Shown here: positions 15,505 through 23,489 of the stretch, piece after piece
Position numbering within the stretch: the first letter of the stretch is position 1
How the letters are laid out: the number at the start of each line of letters is the position of its first letter
NCBI GenBank assembly: GCA_946479015.1
Contig: CAMLEQ010000007.1
Coordinates: forward strand, 1 to 31,820
Reading direction: 5' to 3'
Source of the DNA: an uncultured Gemmatimonadota bacterium
Lineage (GTDB): Bacteria > Gemmatimonadota > Gemmatimonadetes > Gemmatimonadales > Gemmatimonadaceae
Length of the DNA: 31,820 nucleotides
The notes under the pieces: model-generated
The model's database searches: none
What the model was told of the DNA's origin: nothing
The model's input: the letters and a program-made list of their open reading frames with translations, nothing else
Made by a program: the position numbers and the translations under genes

Positions 15505-15597
15505 GCCGGAGCCCGCGGACGCGCGAGAACTCGCGATGGTCGAGCGTCGCGAGCGCGTGTCCGCGGGCCAGCGCGCTGAAGGAAGCCGTGTAGGAGC
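15476..15597 (-). pseudogene. C-terminal remnant of a PIN-domain (VapC-type) toxin
   Basis: The minus strand encodes about 39 residues ending in a natural TGA at 15476: the sequence SYTASFSALARG, then ALATLDHREF, then a final strand ending HMEPFLA. The ALATLDHREF element with its acidic residue is the usual last conserved motif of VapC/PIN ribonucleases. The N-terminal two thirds of the toxin, including the other catalytic acids, are missing; upstream sequence is the HD-domain gene in another frame. The fragment overlaps the last 29 bases of the Asp-box protein gene. I read it as a dead toxin piece left after deletion; there is no antitoxin. Confidence 0.5.
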
Positions 15598-15600
15598 GGC

Positions 15601-16233
15601 TCAGTCCTCGCCGCGCGACGCGTCGCGCGCCCGCGCCCGATGCTCGGTCTCGCGGTCGAGCACCTCGCGGATGGCGGCGATCACCGGGTGGTCCGCCGTG
15701 TACTGCCGGCCGTACTCCAGGTTGAAGCGGTAGTCGAACTCGGCCGGGTTCAGCCCCTGGTTGTGCTGGAGGATCGTCTCGAGCTTGTCGAGCGCCTTGG
15801 CGAGTCGTGCCTCCGGCGTGCTCGCCGCCTCGTACTCGTCCCACAGCCCGGTGATCTCCGCGCGGAGCGACTCCGGCAGCGGCTCGAGGAGTTGGAGCAG
15901 GTCACGCCGCTCCTGCTCCGCCTTCGGCACGCCACCCGCCGCCAGCTCGCGCGCCTGCTCGGGCGCGGGCACATCGCCGCCGATCGCCTCGCCCAGATCG
16001 TGGATGAGGCAGATCTGGAGCAGCCGCGCGAAGTCCACGTCCGGGAAGGCGGGGCGGAGGACGAGCGCCATCAGGCACAACCGCCACGAATGCTCGGCCA
16101 CGCTCTCCCGGCGCCCCTCGGACGTCCACGCGCTGCGCGTGACGTTCTTGAGGCGCTCGGCGGAGCGCAGAAACTCGAGCACGCCGGTGAGATCCAGAGG
16201 AGGCATGCCGTGGAATCTATCCGCGGCGCTCAC
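15601..16233 (-). CDS. HD-domain phosphohydrolase, YfbR/HDDC2-like
   Basis: 210 residues from GTG 16233, which overlaps the acetyltransferase stop as GTGA; an ATG at 16206 is also possible. Metal-binding residues of the HD superfamily are in place: His48 (SVAEHSW), His78-Asp79 (LIHDLGE, with Glu82) and Asp149 (KALDKLE). The pattern and length fit the 5'-deoxynucleotidase YfbR/HDDC2 branch, which removes phosphate from deoxynucleoside monophosphates in the cytoplasm. The exact substrate here is inferred. It is the third gene of a coupled operon after an FMN reductase and an arylamine N-acetyltransferase. Its downstream end abuts the PIN remnant. Confidence 0.8.
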   Translation of the reverse strand: MSAADRFHGMPPLDLTGVLEFLRSAERLKNVTRSAWTSEGRRESVAEHSWRLCLMALVLRPAFPDVDFARLLQICLIHDLGEAIGGDVPAPEQARELAAGGVPKAEQERRDLLQLLEPLPESLRAEITGLWDEYEAASTPEARLAKALDKLETILQHNQGLNPAEFDYRFNLEYGRQYTADHPVIAAIREVLDRETEHRARARDASRGED

Positions 16234-17096
16234 CCGCGACGCCAGCCACGCGGCGGAGGTGGCTCATCGCCCCCGGCCCCGCCCGCGGCGCCCGCCGCCA
16301 CCCACGCGAGCGCCTGGTCGAGCTCCGGCGCGTCGGGCAGGCGCAGCCGAAACGTGTCCTCCAGCACCCGGCGCAGCTCCGCGGCGCTGGCGAGCGTCCG
16401 CCGCTCCGTGCCGCCATGGAGATCGTGCGTGGCCAGCTCCGCATTGCGGAGCACGTGCCGGCGGCCGGGGTCCACCCGCGTGGCGATCAGGCCGGTGATG
16501 AAGTGAGAGTCCGGGTGGTGCGTGACGTACCAGCACGCCATCTGGTAGTCCTCCAGCGCCTGCTCGTGGAGGTCGAACTGATAGAGCGCCTTCCACTCCC
16601 CTCGCACCTTCACCTCCATCACGTACCCGTCGTCCGCCGTGACGAGGCGATACGGCTCGTGCGTCGTGGCCTGCTCCACGTCCACGTCGAGGCGTAGCGG
16701 CGAGGGGAGCGTCATCCCGCCGAACCCCGCGTCCACGATGTACCGCTCCGTGCCGACATCCACGAGGAGCAGCATGTGGGTGCGCGGCCTGGTCACGAGC
16801 GGCGGCACGTTCCATCGGACGCGCGCCGCCAGCCCCGCGGTGCGGAAGCCGAGCGCGTCGAGTGCGTGGCGGAGGAGCAGGTTGTGCTCGAAGCAGAAGC
16901 CGCCGCGGCGCTCGTGCACGAGCTTCCGCTCCAGTGATGCGATGTCGAGCTGGATGGGCCAGCCGAGGAGCGGGTTCAGGTTCTCGAACGGGATCGCGCG
17001 CACGTGGTGCTCGTTCACCTCCCGCAGCACGGCGAGCGTCGGCTCCCGCGCGCCGCGGTAGTCGATCCGCCCGAGGTAGGCGTCGAGGTCCATCAT
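16230..17096 (-). CDS. nat: Arylamine N-acetyltransferase
   Basis: 288 residues from ATG 17096; the codon shares one base with the upstream stop (TGATG), so translation is probably coupled. The catalytic triad of the NAT family is complete: Cys68 in RRGGFCFEHN, His107 in RTHMLLLVD and Asp122 in IVDAGFGG. The N-terminal FENLNPLLG segment is also characteristic. The enzyme moves an acetyl group from acetyl-CoA to arylamines or arylhydrazines in the cytoplasm. The C-terminal 20 residues (glycine- and proline-rich) are poorly conserved. Sitting behind an FMN/azo-type reductase makes chemical sense, since reduction of nitro or azo compounds releases arylamines; this link is inference. Confidence 0.9.
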   Translation of the reverse strand: MMDLDAYLGRIDYRGAREPTLAVLREVNEHHVRAIPFENLNPLLGWPIQLDIASLERKLVHERRGGFCFEHNLLLRHALDALGFRTAGLAARVRWNVPPLVTRPRTHMLLLVDVGTERYIVDAGFGGMTLPSPLRLDVDVEQATTHEPYRLVTADDGYVMEVKVRGEWKALYQFDLHEQALEDYQMACWYVTHHPDSHFITGLIATRVDPGRRHVLRNAELATHDLHGGTERRTLASAAELRRVLEDTFRLRLPDAPELDQALAWVAAGAAGGAGGDEPPPPRGWRRG

Positions 17097-17662
17097 CACG
17101 CCGCACTCCGGAGTCGCGCGTCGCGCAGGGCGCGCGCCCACCACGCGACCTCGTCGAGCATGATCGTGGCCGCACGCTCCACGACGGCGGCATCCTTCGG
17201 CTGGCCGGCGTCGTCGAACTGACCGCGTGCCATGTGAAAGCTCACCGTGTCGCGCACCGTCATCGCGTGCAGCTCGGCGAACACCAGGCGAAGCTGCTCC
17301 ACCGCGCGAAGCCCGCCCGAGATCCCGCCGTACGAGACGAACGCCACCGGCTTCCTGCGCCACTCGAGCTTGAGCCAGTCGATGGCGAGCTTGAGCGATG
17401 CCGGATAGGCGTGGTTGTACTCGGGGGTGATGACGACGAATGCATCCGCGGCGGCGACCCGCTCGGCGAACTCCTGCACCGCGGGCGGCCGCTCCTGCCG
17501 GTGGATGGCCGGCAGCCCGGCCTCCGCCAGGTCGATGACGTCGACGTCCATGTCGCCGCGGCGGCGCGCGAAGTCGCCGAACCAGCGCGCCACGGTGTCG
17601 CCGAACCGTCCTTCCCGGGTGCTGCCAATGATCACGCCGATGCGCAGATTGGACTCGGACAT
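17096..17662 (-). CDS. NADPH-dependent FMN reductase
   Basis: 188 residues from ATG 17662, preceded by AGAGG at good spacing; a GTG at 17680 gives six more residues. The flavodoxin-like fold of the FMN reductase family is shown by the phosphate loop IGVIIGSTREGRFG (about 7-20) and the flavin-contact segment VITPEYNHAYPASLKLAIDWL. Members reduce FMN, quinones, chromate or azo dyes with NAD(P)H. It heads a three-gene coupled operon (reductase, acetyltransferase, HD hydrolase). The promoter region, shared with the divergent SufR-like regulator, contains a perfect inverted repeat, so control by that regulator is likely. Confidence 0.87.
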   Translation of the reverse strand: MSESNLRIGVIIGSTREGRFGDTVARWFGDFARRRGDMDVDVIDLAEAGLPAIHRQERPPAVQEFAERVAAADAFVVITPEYNHAYPASLKLAIDWLKLEWRRKPVAFVSYGGISGGLRAVEQLRLVFAELHAMTVRDTVSFHMARGQFDDAGQPKDAAVVERAATIMLDEVAWWARALRDARLRSAA

Positions 17663-17697
17663 TGCGGACCTCTTGCTCACGTGAGGTGGTAGAAGAG

Positions 17698-17761
17698 ATT
17701 TTCCAAGATGCGAATTGGATAAGGCATGCCCCGCAATAATTCAAGCATAGGCTTGGAAAAT
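17698..17761. promoter_or_regulatory. Perfect 10-base inverted repeat, likely operator
   Basis: ATTTTCCAAG (17698-17707) and CTTGGAAAAT (17752-17761) are exact complements, 44 bases apart. They flank the predicted promoter of the FMN reductase operon and the start codon of the divergent regulator. This AT-rich palindrome in GC-rich DNA is unlikely to arise by chance. Looping or paired-dimer binding by the regulator is my inference. Confidence 0.6.
17716..17744 (-). promoter_or_regulatory. Predicted promoter of the FMN reductase operon
   Basis: On the minus strand TTGAAT (17744-17739) and TATCCA (17721-17716) are separated by 17 bases, with the ATG at 17662 some 54 bases downstream. The elements lie between the two arms of the inverted repeat at 17698-17761 and overlap the start of the divergent regulator gene. 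Confidence 0.45.
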
Positions 17762-18451
17762 AGTTCCTCCCCGGAGCGCTCGTCGGCCGAGCGCGTGCTG
17801 GGGCTGCTCAAGACGCGCGGACCGCAGACGGCCGCGACGCTGGGGGAGGCGCTCCGCATCTCGGGCGAGGCGGTGCGGCAGCAGCTCGCGCGGCTGGCCG
17901 GCGAGGGACTGGTCGACGCGAGCGCGGAGCCGGCGGGTGTCGGCCGTCCGGCACGCGTGTGGCGCCTGACGGACGCCGGGCATCGCCGCTTCCCCGACAG
18001 GCACGCGGAGCTGGCGGCGCAGCTGCTCACGAGCATCCGGCGCGAGCTGGGGGAGGAGGCGCTCGGGGTAGTGCTCGCCGCCCGGGAGCGCGACGTGCGG
18101 GCCGCCTACGAGAGCGAGTTGCGCGGGGCCGCCACGCTCGGCGAGCGCGTGGCGCGCCTGGCCGAGATCCGGACTCGCGAGGGGTACATGGCGGAGTGGC
18201 GGGAAGAGGGGCCCGGCGCCTTCCTGCTCATCGAGAACCACTGTCCCATCGGCGCGGCGGCCACCGTGTGCCAGGGATTCTGCGGCGTGGAGCTGGACGT
18301 GTTCCGGGCGGTGCTCGGGAGGGATGCGACGGTGGAGCGCGCGGAGCACATCCCGACGGGAACGCGGCGGTGCGTGTACCGGATCACCTCGGCGGCGCCC
18401 GCGCCTCGGCGCGCCACCGCGGGGCGCCGCCGCCGGCACCAGGACCGGTAG
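17726..18451 (+). CDS. SufR-like winged-helix regulator with cysteine cluster
   Basis: 241 residues from ATG 17726 (AAGG four bases upstream). Residues 20-85 are a winged helix (RVLGLLKTRGPQTAATLGEAL, ISGEAVRQQLARLAGEGLV, GRPARVWRLTDAG) of the SufR/DeoR-like group. The C-terminal half holds four cysteines: Cys173 (ENHCPIG), Cys182 and Cys186 (VCQGFCGVEL) and Cys216 (TRRCVYRI). These occupy the positions that bind an Fe-S cluster in SufR-like repressors; relatives I recall often read CPIC at the first site. Such proteins sense oxidative or iron stress. It is divergent from the FMN reductase operon, and a perfect inverted repeat spans its start codon, consistent with control of both units. Confidence 0.8.
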   Translation: MPRNNSSIGLENSSSPERSSAERVLGLLKTRGPQTAATLGEALRISGEAVRQQLARLAGEGLVDASAEPAGVGRPARVWRLTDAGHRRFPDRHAELAAQLLTSIRRELGEEALGVVLAARERDVRAAYESELRGAATLGERVARLAEIRTREGYMAEWREEGPGAFLLIENHCPIGAAATVCQGFCGVELDVFRAVLGRDATVERAEHIPTGTRRCVYRITSAAPAPRRATAGRRRRHQDR

Positions 18452-18490
18452 CCCCGATCCCGCCGGCGGCGCATCGCCCCGCGCGCCTCG

Positions 18491-18949
18491 TCAGGCGACG
18501 GCGGGCTCGTAGGTGCCGGGCACGAGGCGCGCGGCGATGGAGAGGCGGTTCCACGCGTTGATCGCCGCCACCGCGAGCGTCAGGTCGCACAGCTCGCGCT
18601 CGCCGAAGTGCGGACGCACCACCTCCCACACCCCGTCGGGCACGCGCCCATCGGCCACGCGCGTCACCGCCTCCGTCCACTCCAGCGCGGCGCGCTCGCG
18701 CTCGGTGTAGTACGGGCACTCGCGCCAGGCATCGAGCGAGTACATGCGCTGCTCGGTCTCCCCGATCGCGCGCAGATCCTTCCAGTGCATGTCGAGGCAG
18801 TACGCGCATCCGTTGATCTGCGACGCCCGGAGCTGGACGAGCAGGAGCAGCGGCCGCTCGATGGCGCCTTCGGCGAGATGGCGGTCCAGGGCATCCATGG
18901 CGTCGTACACACCGGGGGCGGCCTTGCCGTAGTTGAAGCGGGGTCTCAT
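18491..18949 (-). CDS. Carboxymuconolactone decarboxylase-family (AhpD-like) protein
   Basis: 152 residues from ATG 18949 with GGAG upstream. The AhpD-type active-site motif QINGCAYCLDMH contains Cys48, Cys51 and His55. These are the redox pair and base used by alkylhydroperoxidase AhpD-like members, so a peroxidase or disulfide-reductase activity is more likely than true decarboxylase activity. The surrounding ALEWTEAVTRVADGRVPDGVWE and FGERELCDLTLAVAAINAWNRL are standard for the family. It is divergent from a MocR-type regulator, a pairing I have often seen in other bacteria, and is probably its target. It ends 39 bases from the convergent SufR-like gene; no clear terminator is visible in that gap. 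Confidence 0.87.
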   Translation of the reverse strand: MRPRFNYGKAAPGVYDAMDALDRHLAEGAIERPLLLLVQLRASQINGCAYCLDMHWKDLRAIGETEQRMYSLDAWRECPYYTERERAALEWTEAVTRVADGRVPDGVWEVVRPHFGERELCDLTLAVAAINAWNRLSIAARLVPGTYEPAVA

Positions 18950-18998
18950 GGGCTCTCCGTGAGGTCGTGGTGGTGGATGCGCGGCGCCGTTCCGGCCG

Positions 18999-19023
18999 CC
19001 GTATCCGTGCGATACGTTACGGA
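18999..19023. promoter_or_regulatory. Nested palindromes between the AhpD-like gene and mocR-type gene
   Basis: In the 126-base divergent gap, GTATC (19001-19005) and GATAC (19011-19015) form a 15-base palindrome. Further pairs CCGTA/TACGG (18999-19003, 19018-19022) and TCCGT/ACGGA (19004-19008, 19019-19023) overlap it. This is a plausible regulator site for control of both divergent genes. I could not place a convincing promoter with confidence. Confidence 0.4.
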
Positions 19024-19075
19024 GAATTGGACCGATCGTGTAGAGCCATTTTCCGCATTTCGATTGTACCACTTC

Positions 19076-20599
19076 ATGCCCAAGCGAGCCGCCACCCTCC
19101 CCCTCGCCCTTCCGCCGCGCGAGCCCGGCACCCCGGCGCACCGATGGCTGTACGGCGCCCTGCGCACGGAGATCCTCGAGGGGCGGCTGCGCCCCGGCAC
19201 ACGCCTCCCCGCCACGCGCGACCTCGCCGTGCAGCACGCGCTCTCGCGCGGCACCGTCGTGAGCGCGTTCGAGCAGTTGAAGGCGGAGGGCTACGTGGAA
19301 GGGAGCGTCGGCTCCGGCACGTACGTGACCCGGGTGCTGCCGGAGGAGCTGCTGCATGCGTCGCGTCCGGCGCGCGGGCGCGCGGCGTCGCAGCGACGCG
19401 GGCGTCGCCCGCTCTCGGCGCTGGCGCAGCGCGCGCGGCTCTTCCCCGCGTACGACGCGCGCCCAACGCGCGCCTTCCGCGCCAACCTCCCCGCTCTCGA
19501 CCTGTTCCCCACCACGCTCTGGGCGCAGCTCGCCGCGCGACGCGTGCGCGGGGCCACGACGCGGCTGCTCATGGGATGCGACCCCATGGGGTGGCGCGCA
19601 CTGCGCGACGCGGTCGCCGGCTATCTCACCACGGCGCGCGGCGTGGCGTGCGCCCCCGAGCAGGTGGCGATCGTCTCGGGCGTGCAGGAGGCGCTCGACA
19701 TCGCCGCGCGGCTCCTGCTCGATCCGGGCGACACGGTGTGCATGGAGGATCCCGGATATCCCGGCGCCGCGCTCGCGTTCGAGGCGTGCGGCGCCCGGGT
19801 GCGCACGGCGCCGCCGGACGACGCGGGGTTGCGGCTCGATGCCCCGTTCCTGCGCGGCGCGCGGCTCGCCTACGTGACGCCGGCACACCAGTTCCCCCTC
19901 GGCATCGCCATGCCCCTCTCGCGCCGCCTCGCGCTGCTGGAGTGGGCCCGGGGGGCCGGCGCGATGATCTTCGAGGATGACTACGACAGCGAGTACCGCT
20001 ACGCCGGACGCCCCCTCCCCGCGCTCCAGGGGCTCGACCGCGACGGCGTGGTGCTCTTCGCGGGGAGCTTCAGCAAGGTGCTCTTCCCGTCGCTCCGGCT
20101 CGGCTACCTCGTGGTGCCGCCCGATCTCGTGGACCCGATCGCCGCCCTGAAGTCGCTCACGAGCCGGCACGCGCCACTGCTGGAGCAGGCGGTGCTCCAC
20201 GACTTCATCGTGGAAGGACATTTCGCGCGCCACGTTCGGCGCATGCGCGAGGTGTACGCCGAACGGCTCGCCGTGCTGTTGGAGTGCGGGCGCGAGTGCC
20301 TGACCGGACTGCTGGAGGTCACCGGGGTGGAGGCCGGCCTGCAGACGGCCGGATGGCTCGCGGGCGGCATCGCCGAAGACGAAGCGGTCGCGGCCGCCGC
20401 CGCGCGCGACGTGGACGTGACGCCGCTCGGCGAATACGGGCGCCGCGCCGGCGCGCGCGCGGGGCTCCAGCTCGGCTTCGCCGCGGTGGATGCGCCGGAG
20501 ATCCGCCGCGGAGCGCGCGAGCTCGCCGCCGCGCTGGAGCCGCTGGCTCGCGCGCGCCGCAACATCACCCGCGCGTCCCGCTCCCCACGAACTCCGTGA
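19076..20599 (+). CDS. MocR-family regulator (GntR DNA-binding plus aminotransferase-like domain)
   Basis: 507 residues from ATG 19076. An N-terminal GntR winged helix (residues 20-85: HRWLYGALRTEILEGRLRPG, LPATRDLAVQHALSRGTVVSAFEQL, EGYVEGSVGSGTYV) is joined by a linker to a type-I aminotransferase fold. The PLP lysine is Lys334 in AGSFSKVLFPSLRLGY, and EDDYDSEYRY (300-309) is also typical. MocR proteins usually sense PLP-bound ligands rather than catalyse transamination. It is divergent from the AhpD-like gene and likely regulates it. Its 3' end overlaps the convergent flavin reductase gene by 35 bases. Confidence 0.88.
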   Translation: MPKRAATLPLALPPREPGTPAHRWLYGALRTEILEGRLRPGTRLPATRDLAVQHALSRGTVVSAFEQLKAEGYVEGSVGSGTYVTRVLPEELLHASRPARGRAASQRRGRRPLSALAQRARLFPAYDARPTRAFRANLPALDLFPTTLWAQLAARRVRGATTRLLMGCDPMGWRALRDAVAGYLTTARGVACAPEQVAIVSGVQEALDIAARLLLDPGDTVCMEDPGYPGAALAFEACGARVRTAPPDDAGLRLDAPFLRGARLAYVTPAHQFPLGIAMPLSRRLALLEWARGAGAMIFEDDYDSEYRYAGRPLPALQGLDRDGVVLFAGSFSKVLFPSLRLGYLVVPPDLVDPIAALKSLTSRHAPLLEQAVLHDFIVEGHFARHVRRMREVYAERLAVLLECGRECLTGLLEVTGVEAGLQTAGWLAGGIAEDEAVAAAAARDVDVTPLGEYGRRAGARAGLQLGFAAVDAPEIRRGARELAAALEPLARARRNITRASRSPRTP

Positions 20600-21245
20600 C
20601 CGCCGGGCGCGCCCGGTACGCCTCCTCGGGAATCTCCGCGAGCGTGGAGTGATGGAGCATGTCCCCGAGCCCGAAGAACTGCTGGAAGCTCATGATCAGC
20701 GGACGCCACCGCACAGGGTCGATGCGGTTCGCGTGTCCCGCCATGCGGATGCGCTCATCCACGTGCACGCGCACCACGCGCACCTCGAGCGCGACCAACC
20801 GCCCCCGCCGCTCCGGCTGGCTCTCGGCGAGCGGGTGCACCCCCTCGAGCACCGCCTCGAGCTGCACCGGACACTCGGCCACGCGCGGCGGCGCCACGAG
20901 ATCCGACTCCACCGGCGTGAGCCCGGCGACGCCGAACTTGTCGCGCTCGTGCCGGTAGCCCATCGCCACCTTGTGCGGGGGCACGGGATCCGAGCCCGTC
21001 GTGCGCGCGAGCCGGTTCACCTGCGCCACCTGTTCCACCGAGGGGAGATTGAGCACGCACTCTCCGGTGCGCAGTATGTTGGCTGGTGTGTGGGACCGCG
21101 CCCCGAGGCCGAGCATGCAGCTCCGCCCCAGCCACCAGGCGGAGGACATGGGCGCCAGGTTGGCCGAGCCGTCCTCGTTGAGTGAGCTCACGAGCACGAC
21201 GGGGGTGCCGAAGTAGAGAATCGCGGGATCGATGACGGTATGCAT
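20565..21245 (-). CDS. Flavin reductase-like protein (FMN-binding split barrel)
   Basis: 226 residues from ATG 21245. The start (TPVVLVSSLNEDGSANLAPMSSAWWLG) and the following HTPANILRTGECVLNLPS segment match flavin reductase-like domains that bind FMN in a split beta-barrel and supply reduced flavin to monooxygenases or act on flavin alone. The later part contains an expected strand region (VRVVRVHVDERI) and a longer C-terminal tail. No strong ribosome binding site is seen. It could supply reduced flavin to the luciferase-like monooxygenase at 23467-24492, but they are not in one operon. Confidence 0.82.
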   Translation of the reverse strand: MHTVIDPAILYFGTPVVLVSSLNEDGSANLAPMSSAWWLGRSCMLGLGARSHTPANILRTGECVLNLPSVEQVAQVNRLARTTGSDPVPPHKVAMGYRHERDKFGVAGLTPVESDLVAPPRVAECPVQLEAVLEGVHPLAESQPERRGRLVALEVRVVRVHVDERIRMAGHANRIDPVRWRPLIMSFQQFFGLGDMLHHSTLAEIPEEAYRARPAVTEFVGSGTRG

Positions 21246-21375
21246 GGCGAGGTTCCGAATGGTGGTTCGTGCGTTGATCGTGGATGCACGATGCACCATC
21301 GGACCGGCGGCGGGCGTCGCGGTTCTTGCGCTGATTTCGCGGTGGCGGTGGGGGCTGCCCCAACGCGTCGCCTGA

Positions 21376-21939
21376 CTACTCCCCGCGCACCTCGGCGAAG
21401 TAGGCGGCGAGGTCGATCGCCAGCGGGGGGTGGGCGGAATCGGGACGCCACGCGAGATGCTTGGCGAGCATCTCGGGGCGCTGGTCGTCGGGCCGCCACC
21501 GCTCGACGAGCCGCGCGTCCACGTCCACGATCCAGTACTCGGGCACCCGCAGCCGCTGATAGAGACGGCGCTTCACCAGCCGGTCGGCGCGGGCCGTGCT
21601 CGGGGAGAGAATCTCCACGGCGAGGATGACGCACCCCGCTTCCTCCCACGTGCGCGGCGCACGACCGTCGATGAGCGGAACCACGAACAGATCGGGCTCG
21701 ACCATCCGATCGTCGGCGAACTCCACATCGGCGGGGGCGAGTATCGCCTCGCCAAGGGCGTGAGCAGCGAGGTAGCCGTGCAGGTGGAGAAACAACTTCC
21801 GCGATGCGGCCTGGTGCTCCCACGTCGGCGCGGGCGTCACGAGGAGCTCCCCGTCGACGACCTCGTACCGATTGCCGTCGTCGGGAAGCGCGCGCACCAT
21901 GTCGGCGGTCCACCGCATCGTCGCTGCAGCCATGGTCAT
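21376..21939 (-). CDS. Uma2/DUF820-family PD-(D/E)XK protein
   Basis: 187 residues from ATG 21939 with GAGGAG upstream. The Uma2 family hallmark order is present: WTADMVRALPDDGNRYEVVDGELLV at the N-terminus, EPDLFVVP, then AVEILSPSTARADRLVKRRLYQ with the catalytic-type Asp, Glu and Lys, and PEYWIVDVDARLVERW. The fold is that of restriction-type nucleases. Uma2 proteins are abundant and often multicopy in cyanobacteria and some soil phyla; their biological role is not known. No partner methylase or mobile element is nearby. It is divergent from the DUF1003 gene across a 258-base gap holding an AT-richer patch (about 21960-22020) but no feature I can name. Confidence 0.85.
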   Translation of the reverse strand: MTMAAATMRWTADMVRALPDDGNRYEVVDGELLVTPAPTWEHQAASRKLFLHLHGYLAAHALGEAILAPADVEFADDRMVEPDLFVVPLIDGRAPRTWEEAGCVILAVEILSPSTARADRLVKRRLYQRLRVPEYWIVDVDARLVERWRPDDQRPEMLAKHLAWRPDSAHPPLAIDLAAYFAEVRGE

Positions 21940-22197
21940 ATTCTTGTCTCCTCGGCGGCGCCAAAGCAATAGATCATGCCGAGGTATGCGTCGAGAATGG
22001 CGAGAAAGCATCATCATTTTCACGCAGGACGCGTCGCCAACGCCCGACCCGCGCCACCATCGCGGAAGGTGCGCAAGGGCGCCGACTCCGGACGCCACGC
22101 ACTCGCGATGGAGCGCGCCTTGCTCGCGAAGTGACGCGCACGCCGTCGCAGGCCGCAGCGTCGCCCCCCGGTGGGCGGCAGTCATCCGGGAGGCATC

Positions 22198-22788
22198 GTG
22201 TCCGCCAGCGGTTCGCCGACTTCATCAGATCGCGACGACGGGATGGCCGGCGTCGTCGAGCGCAACATTGCCGCGTTGCTCGAGCGCCGCCGCGCCGAAG
22301 CGGAGCGCACACCGGTGCAGGAGCGCATCGCCGACCGCATCAGCCGCTTCGCCGGCAGCATGCGCTTCGTCTACATCCACCTCGTCGTGTTCGGCCTGTG
22401 GATCGCGATCAACCTGGGGTGGCTCGGTCTCCCCCGGTTCGACCGCTCGTTCACCATCCTCGCCATGGTGGCGTCGGTGGAGGCGATCTTCCTCTCGACC
22501 TTCGTCCTGATCACGCAGAACCGCATGGCCGCCGTCGCCGACCGGCGTGCCGACCTCGACCTGCAGGTGAGCCTGCTCGCGGAGCACGAGGTGACGCGGC
22601 TCATCACGCTCGTGACACGGATCGCCGACCGCATGGGCATCGAGGAGGCGCGCGACCCGGCGCTCAGCGAGTTGGCGCGGGACGTGGCGCCCGAGCGCGT
22701 GCTGGACGAGATCGAGGCGAGCGAGCGCGCGTATGCCGAGGATGAGGACGAGGAGGAGCGCGCAACCGACGCCGGGAGGGAACCATGA
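22198..22788 (+). CDS. DUF1003 membrane protein
   Basis: 196 residues from GTG 22198, chosen because GGGAGG lies four bases upstream; GTG 22171 is also in frame. Two membrane helices are visible (FVYIHLVVFGLWIAINLGWL and ILAMVASVEAIFLSTFVLI) followed by QNRMAAVADRRADLDLQVSLLAEHEVTRL, the conserved cytoplasmic segment of DUF1003 proteins. The C-terminus is very acidic (YAEDEDEEER). Function of the family is unknown; some members are linked to metal or acid stress. Its stop overlaps the start of the next gene (ATGA), so the two are translationally coupled. Confidence 0.87.
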   Translation: MSASGSPTSSDRDDGMAGVVERNIAALLERRRAEAERTPVQERIADRISRFAGSMRFVYIHLVVFGLWIAINLGWLGLPRFDRSFTILAMVASVEAIFLSTFVLITQNRMAAVADRRADLDLQVSLLAEHEVTRLITLVTRIADRMGIEEARDPALSELARDVAPERVLDEIEASERAYAEDEDEEERATDAGREP

Positions 22789-23489
22789 CCCTAGCACGAG
22801 GTACGCCGATGCCGAACGAGCAGACCGATGGCCGCAGACCGGTGCGGGTGCTCATCTTCGCCGCGTCGCTCCGGCGCGACTCTCTGAACGCGCGACTCGC
22901 GGCGCTCGCCGCGACGGTGACCGTGGAGCAGGGAGGCATGATCGATCGCGCGACGATGGCGGACTTCGACTGTCGTTCGTACGACCAGGACGTGGAGACC
23001 ACGGCGGGGATCCCCGCCGGCGCGCAGCGGCTGCGCGAGCGGCTCCTGGCCGCCGATGCGTTCATCATCGCGTCGCCGGAGTACAACGCCTCACTCCCCG
23101 GCGTCCTCAAGAACACGATCGACTGGACCTCGCGCTTCAAGCCGCAGCCGTTCAACGGCCGGCAGGCGCTGCTCCTCTCGGCGTCACCATCGATGGGCGG
23201 AGGCAACCGCGGGCTCTGGGCGCTCCGCATTCCGCTCGAGCATCTCGGCGCGCGCGTGTATCCGGACATGTTCTCCCTGGCGCAGGCGCACGAGGCGTTC
23301 GACGACCGTGGGCGCATCGCCGACCCCACGCTCCAGAAGCGCTTCGACCGGACGGTGGAGTGCTTCCTCGATCTCGTGGAAGCGGCGAAGCACTACCGGA
23401 CGCTCGACAAGCAGTGGGTGGAGTACCTCGGGGAGCGCCCGAACGCGGCCACCGACCGCGAGCAGCTCACGCCGGTGCAAGCCGAGTAG
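22785..23489 (+). CDS. Second NADPH-dependent FMN reductase
   Basis: 234 residues from ATG 22785, which has GGGAGG just upstream and overlaps the DUF1003 stop. The flavodoxin-like family signature is clear: [20 protein letters not shown] (phosphate loop), [19 protein letters not shown] and [11 protein letters not shown]. It is more divergent from the reductase at 17096-17662 than a recent duplicate would be. Likely reduces quinones, chromate or flavin in the cytoplasm. Its 3' end overlaps the convergent luciferase-like gene by 23 bases. Confidence 0.87.
   Translation: MTLARGTPMPNEQTDGRRPVRVLIFAASLRRDSLNARLAALAATVTVEQGGMIDRATMADFDCRSYDQDVETTAGIPAGAQRLRERLLAADAFIIASPEYNASLPGVLKNTIDWTSRFKPQPFNGRQALLLSASPSMGGGNRGLWALRIPLEHLGARVYPDMFSLAQAHEAFDDRGRIADPTLQKRFDRTVECFLDLVEAAKHYRTLDKQWVEYLGERPNAATDREQLTPVQAE

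Noticed and set aside
21335..21375. Hairpin (GGGGC/GCCCC) downstream of the Uma2 gene as terminator
   Set aside because: The stem is only about five bases with no following T-run, so it is not convincing as a rho-independent terminator.
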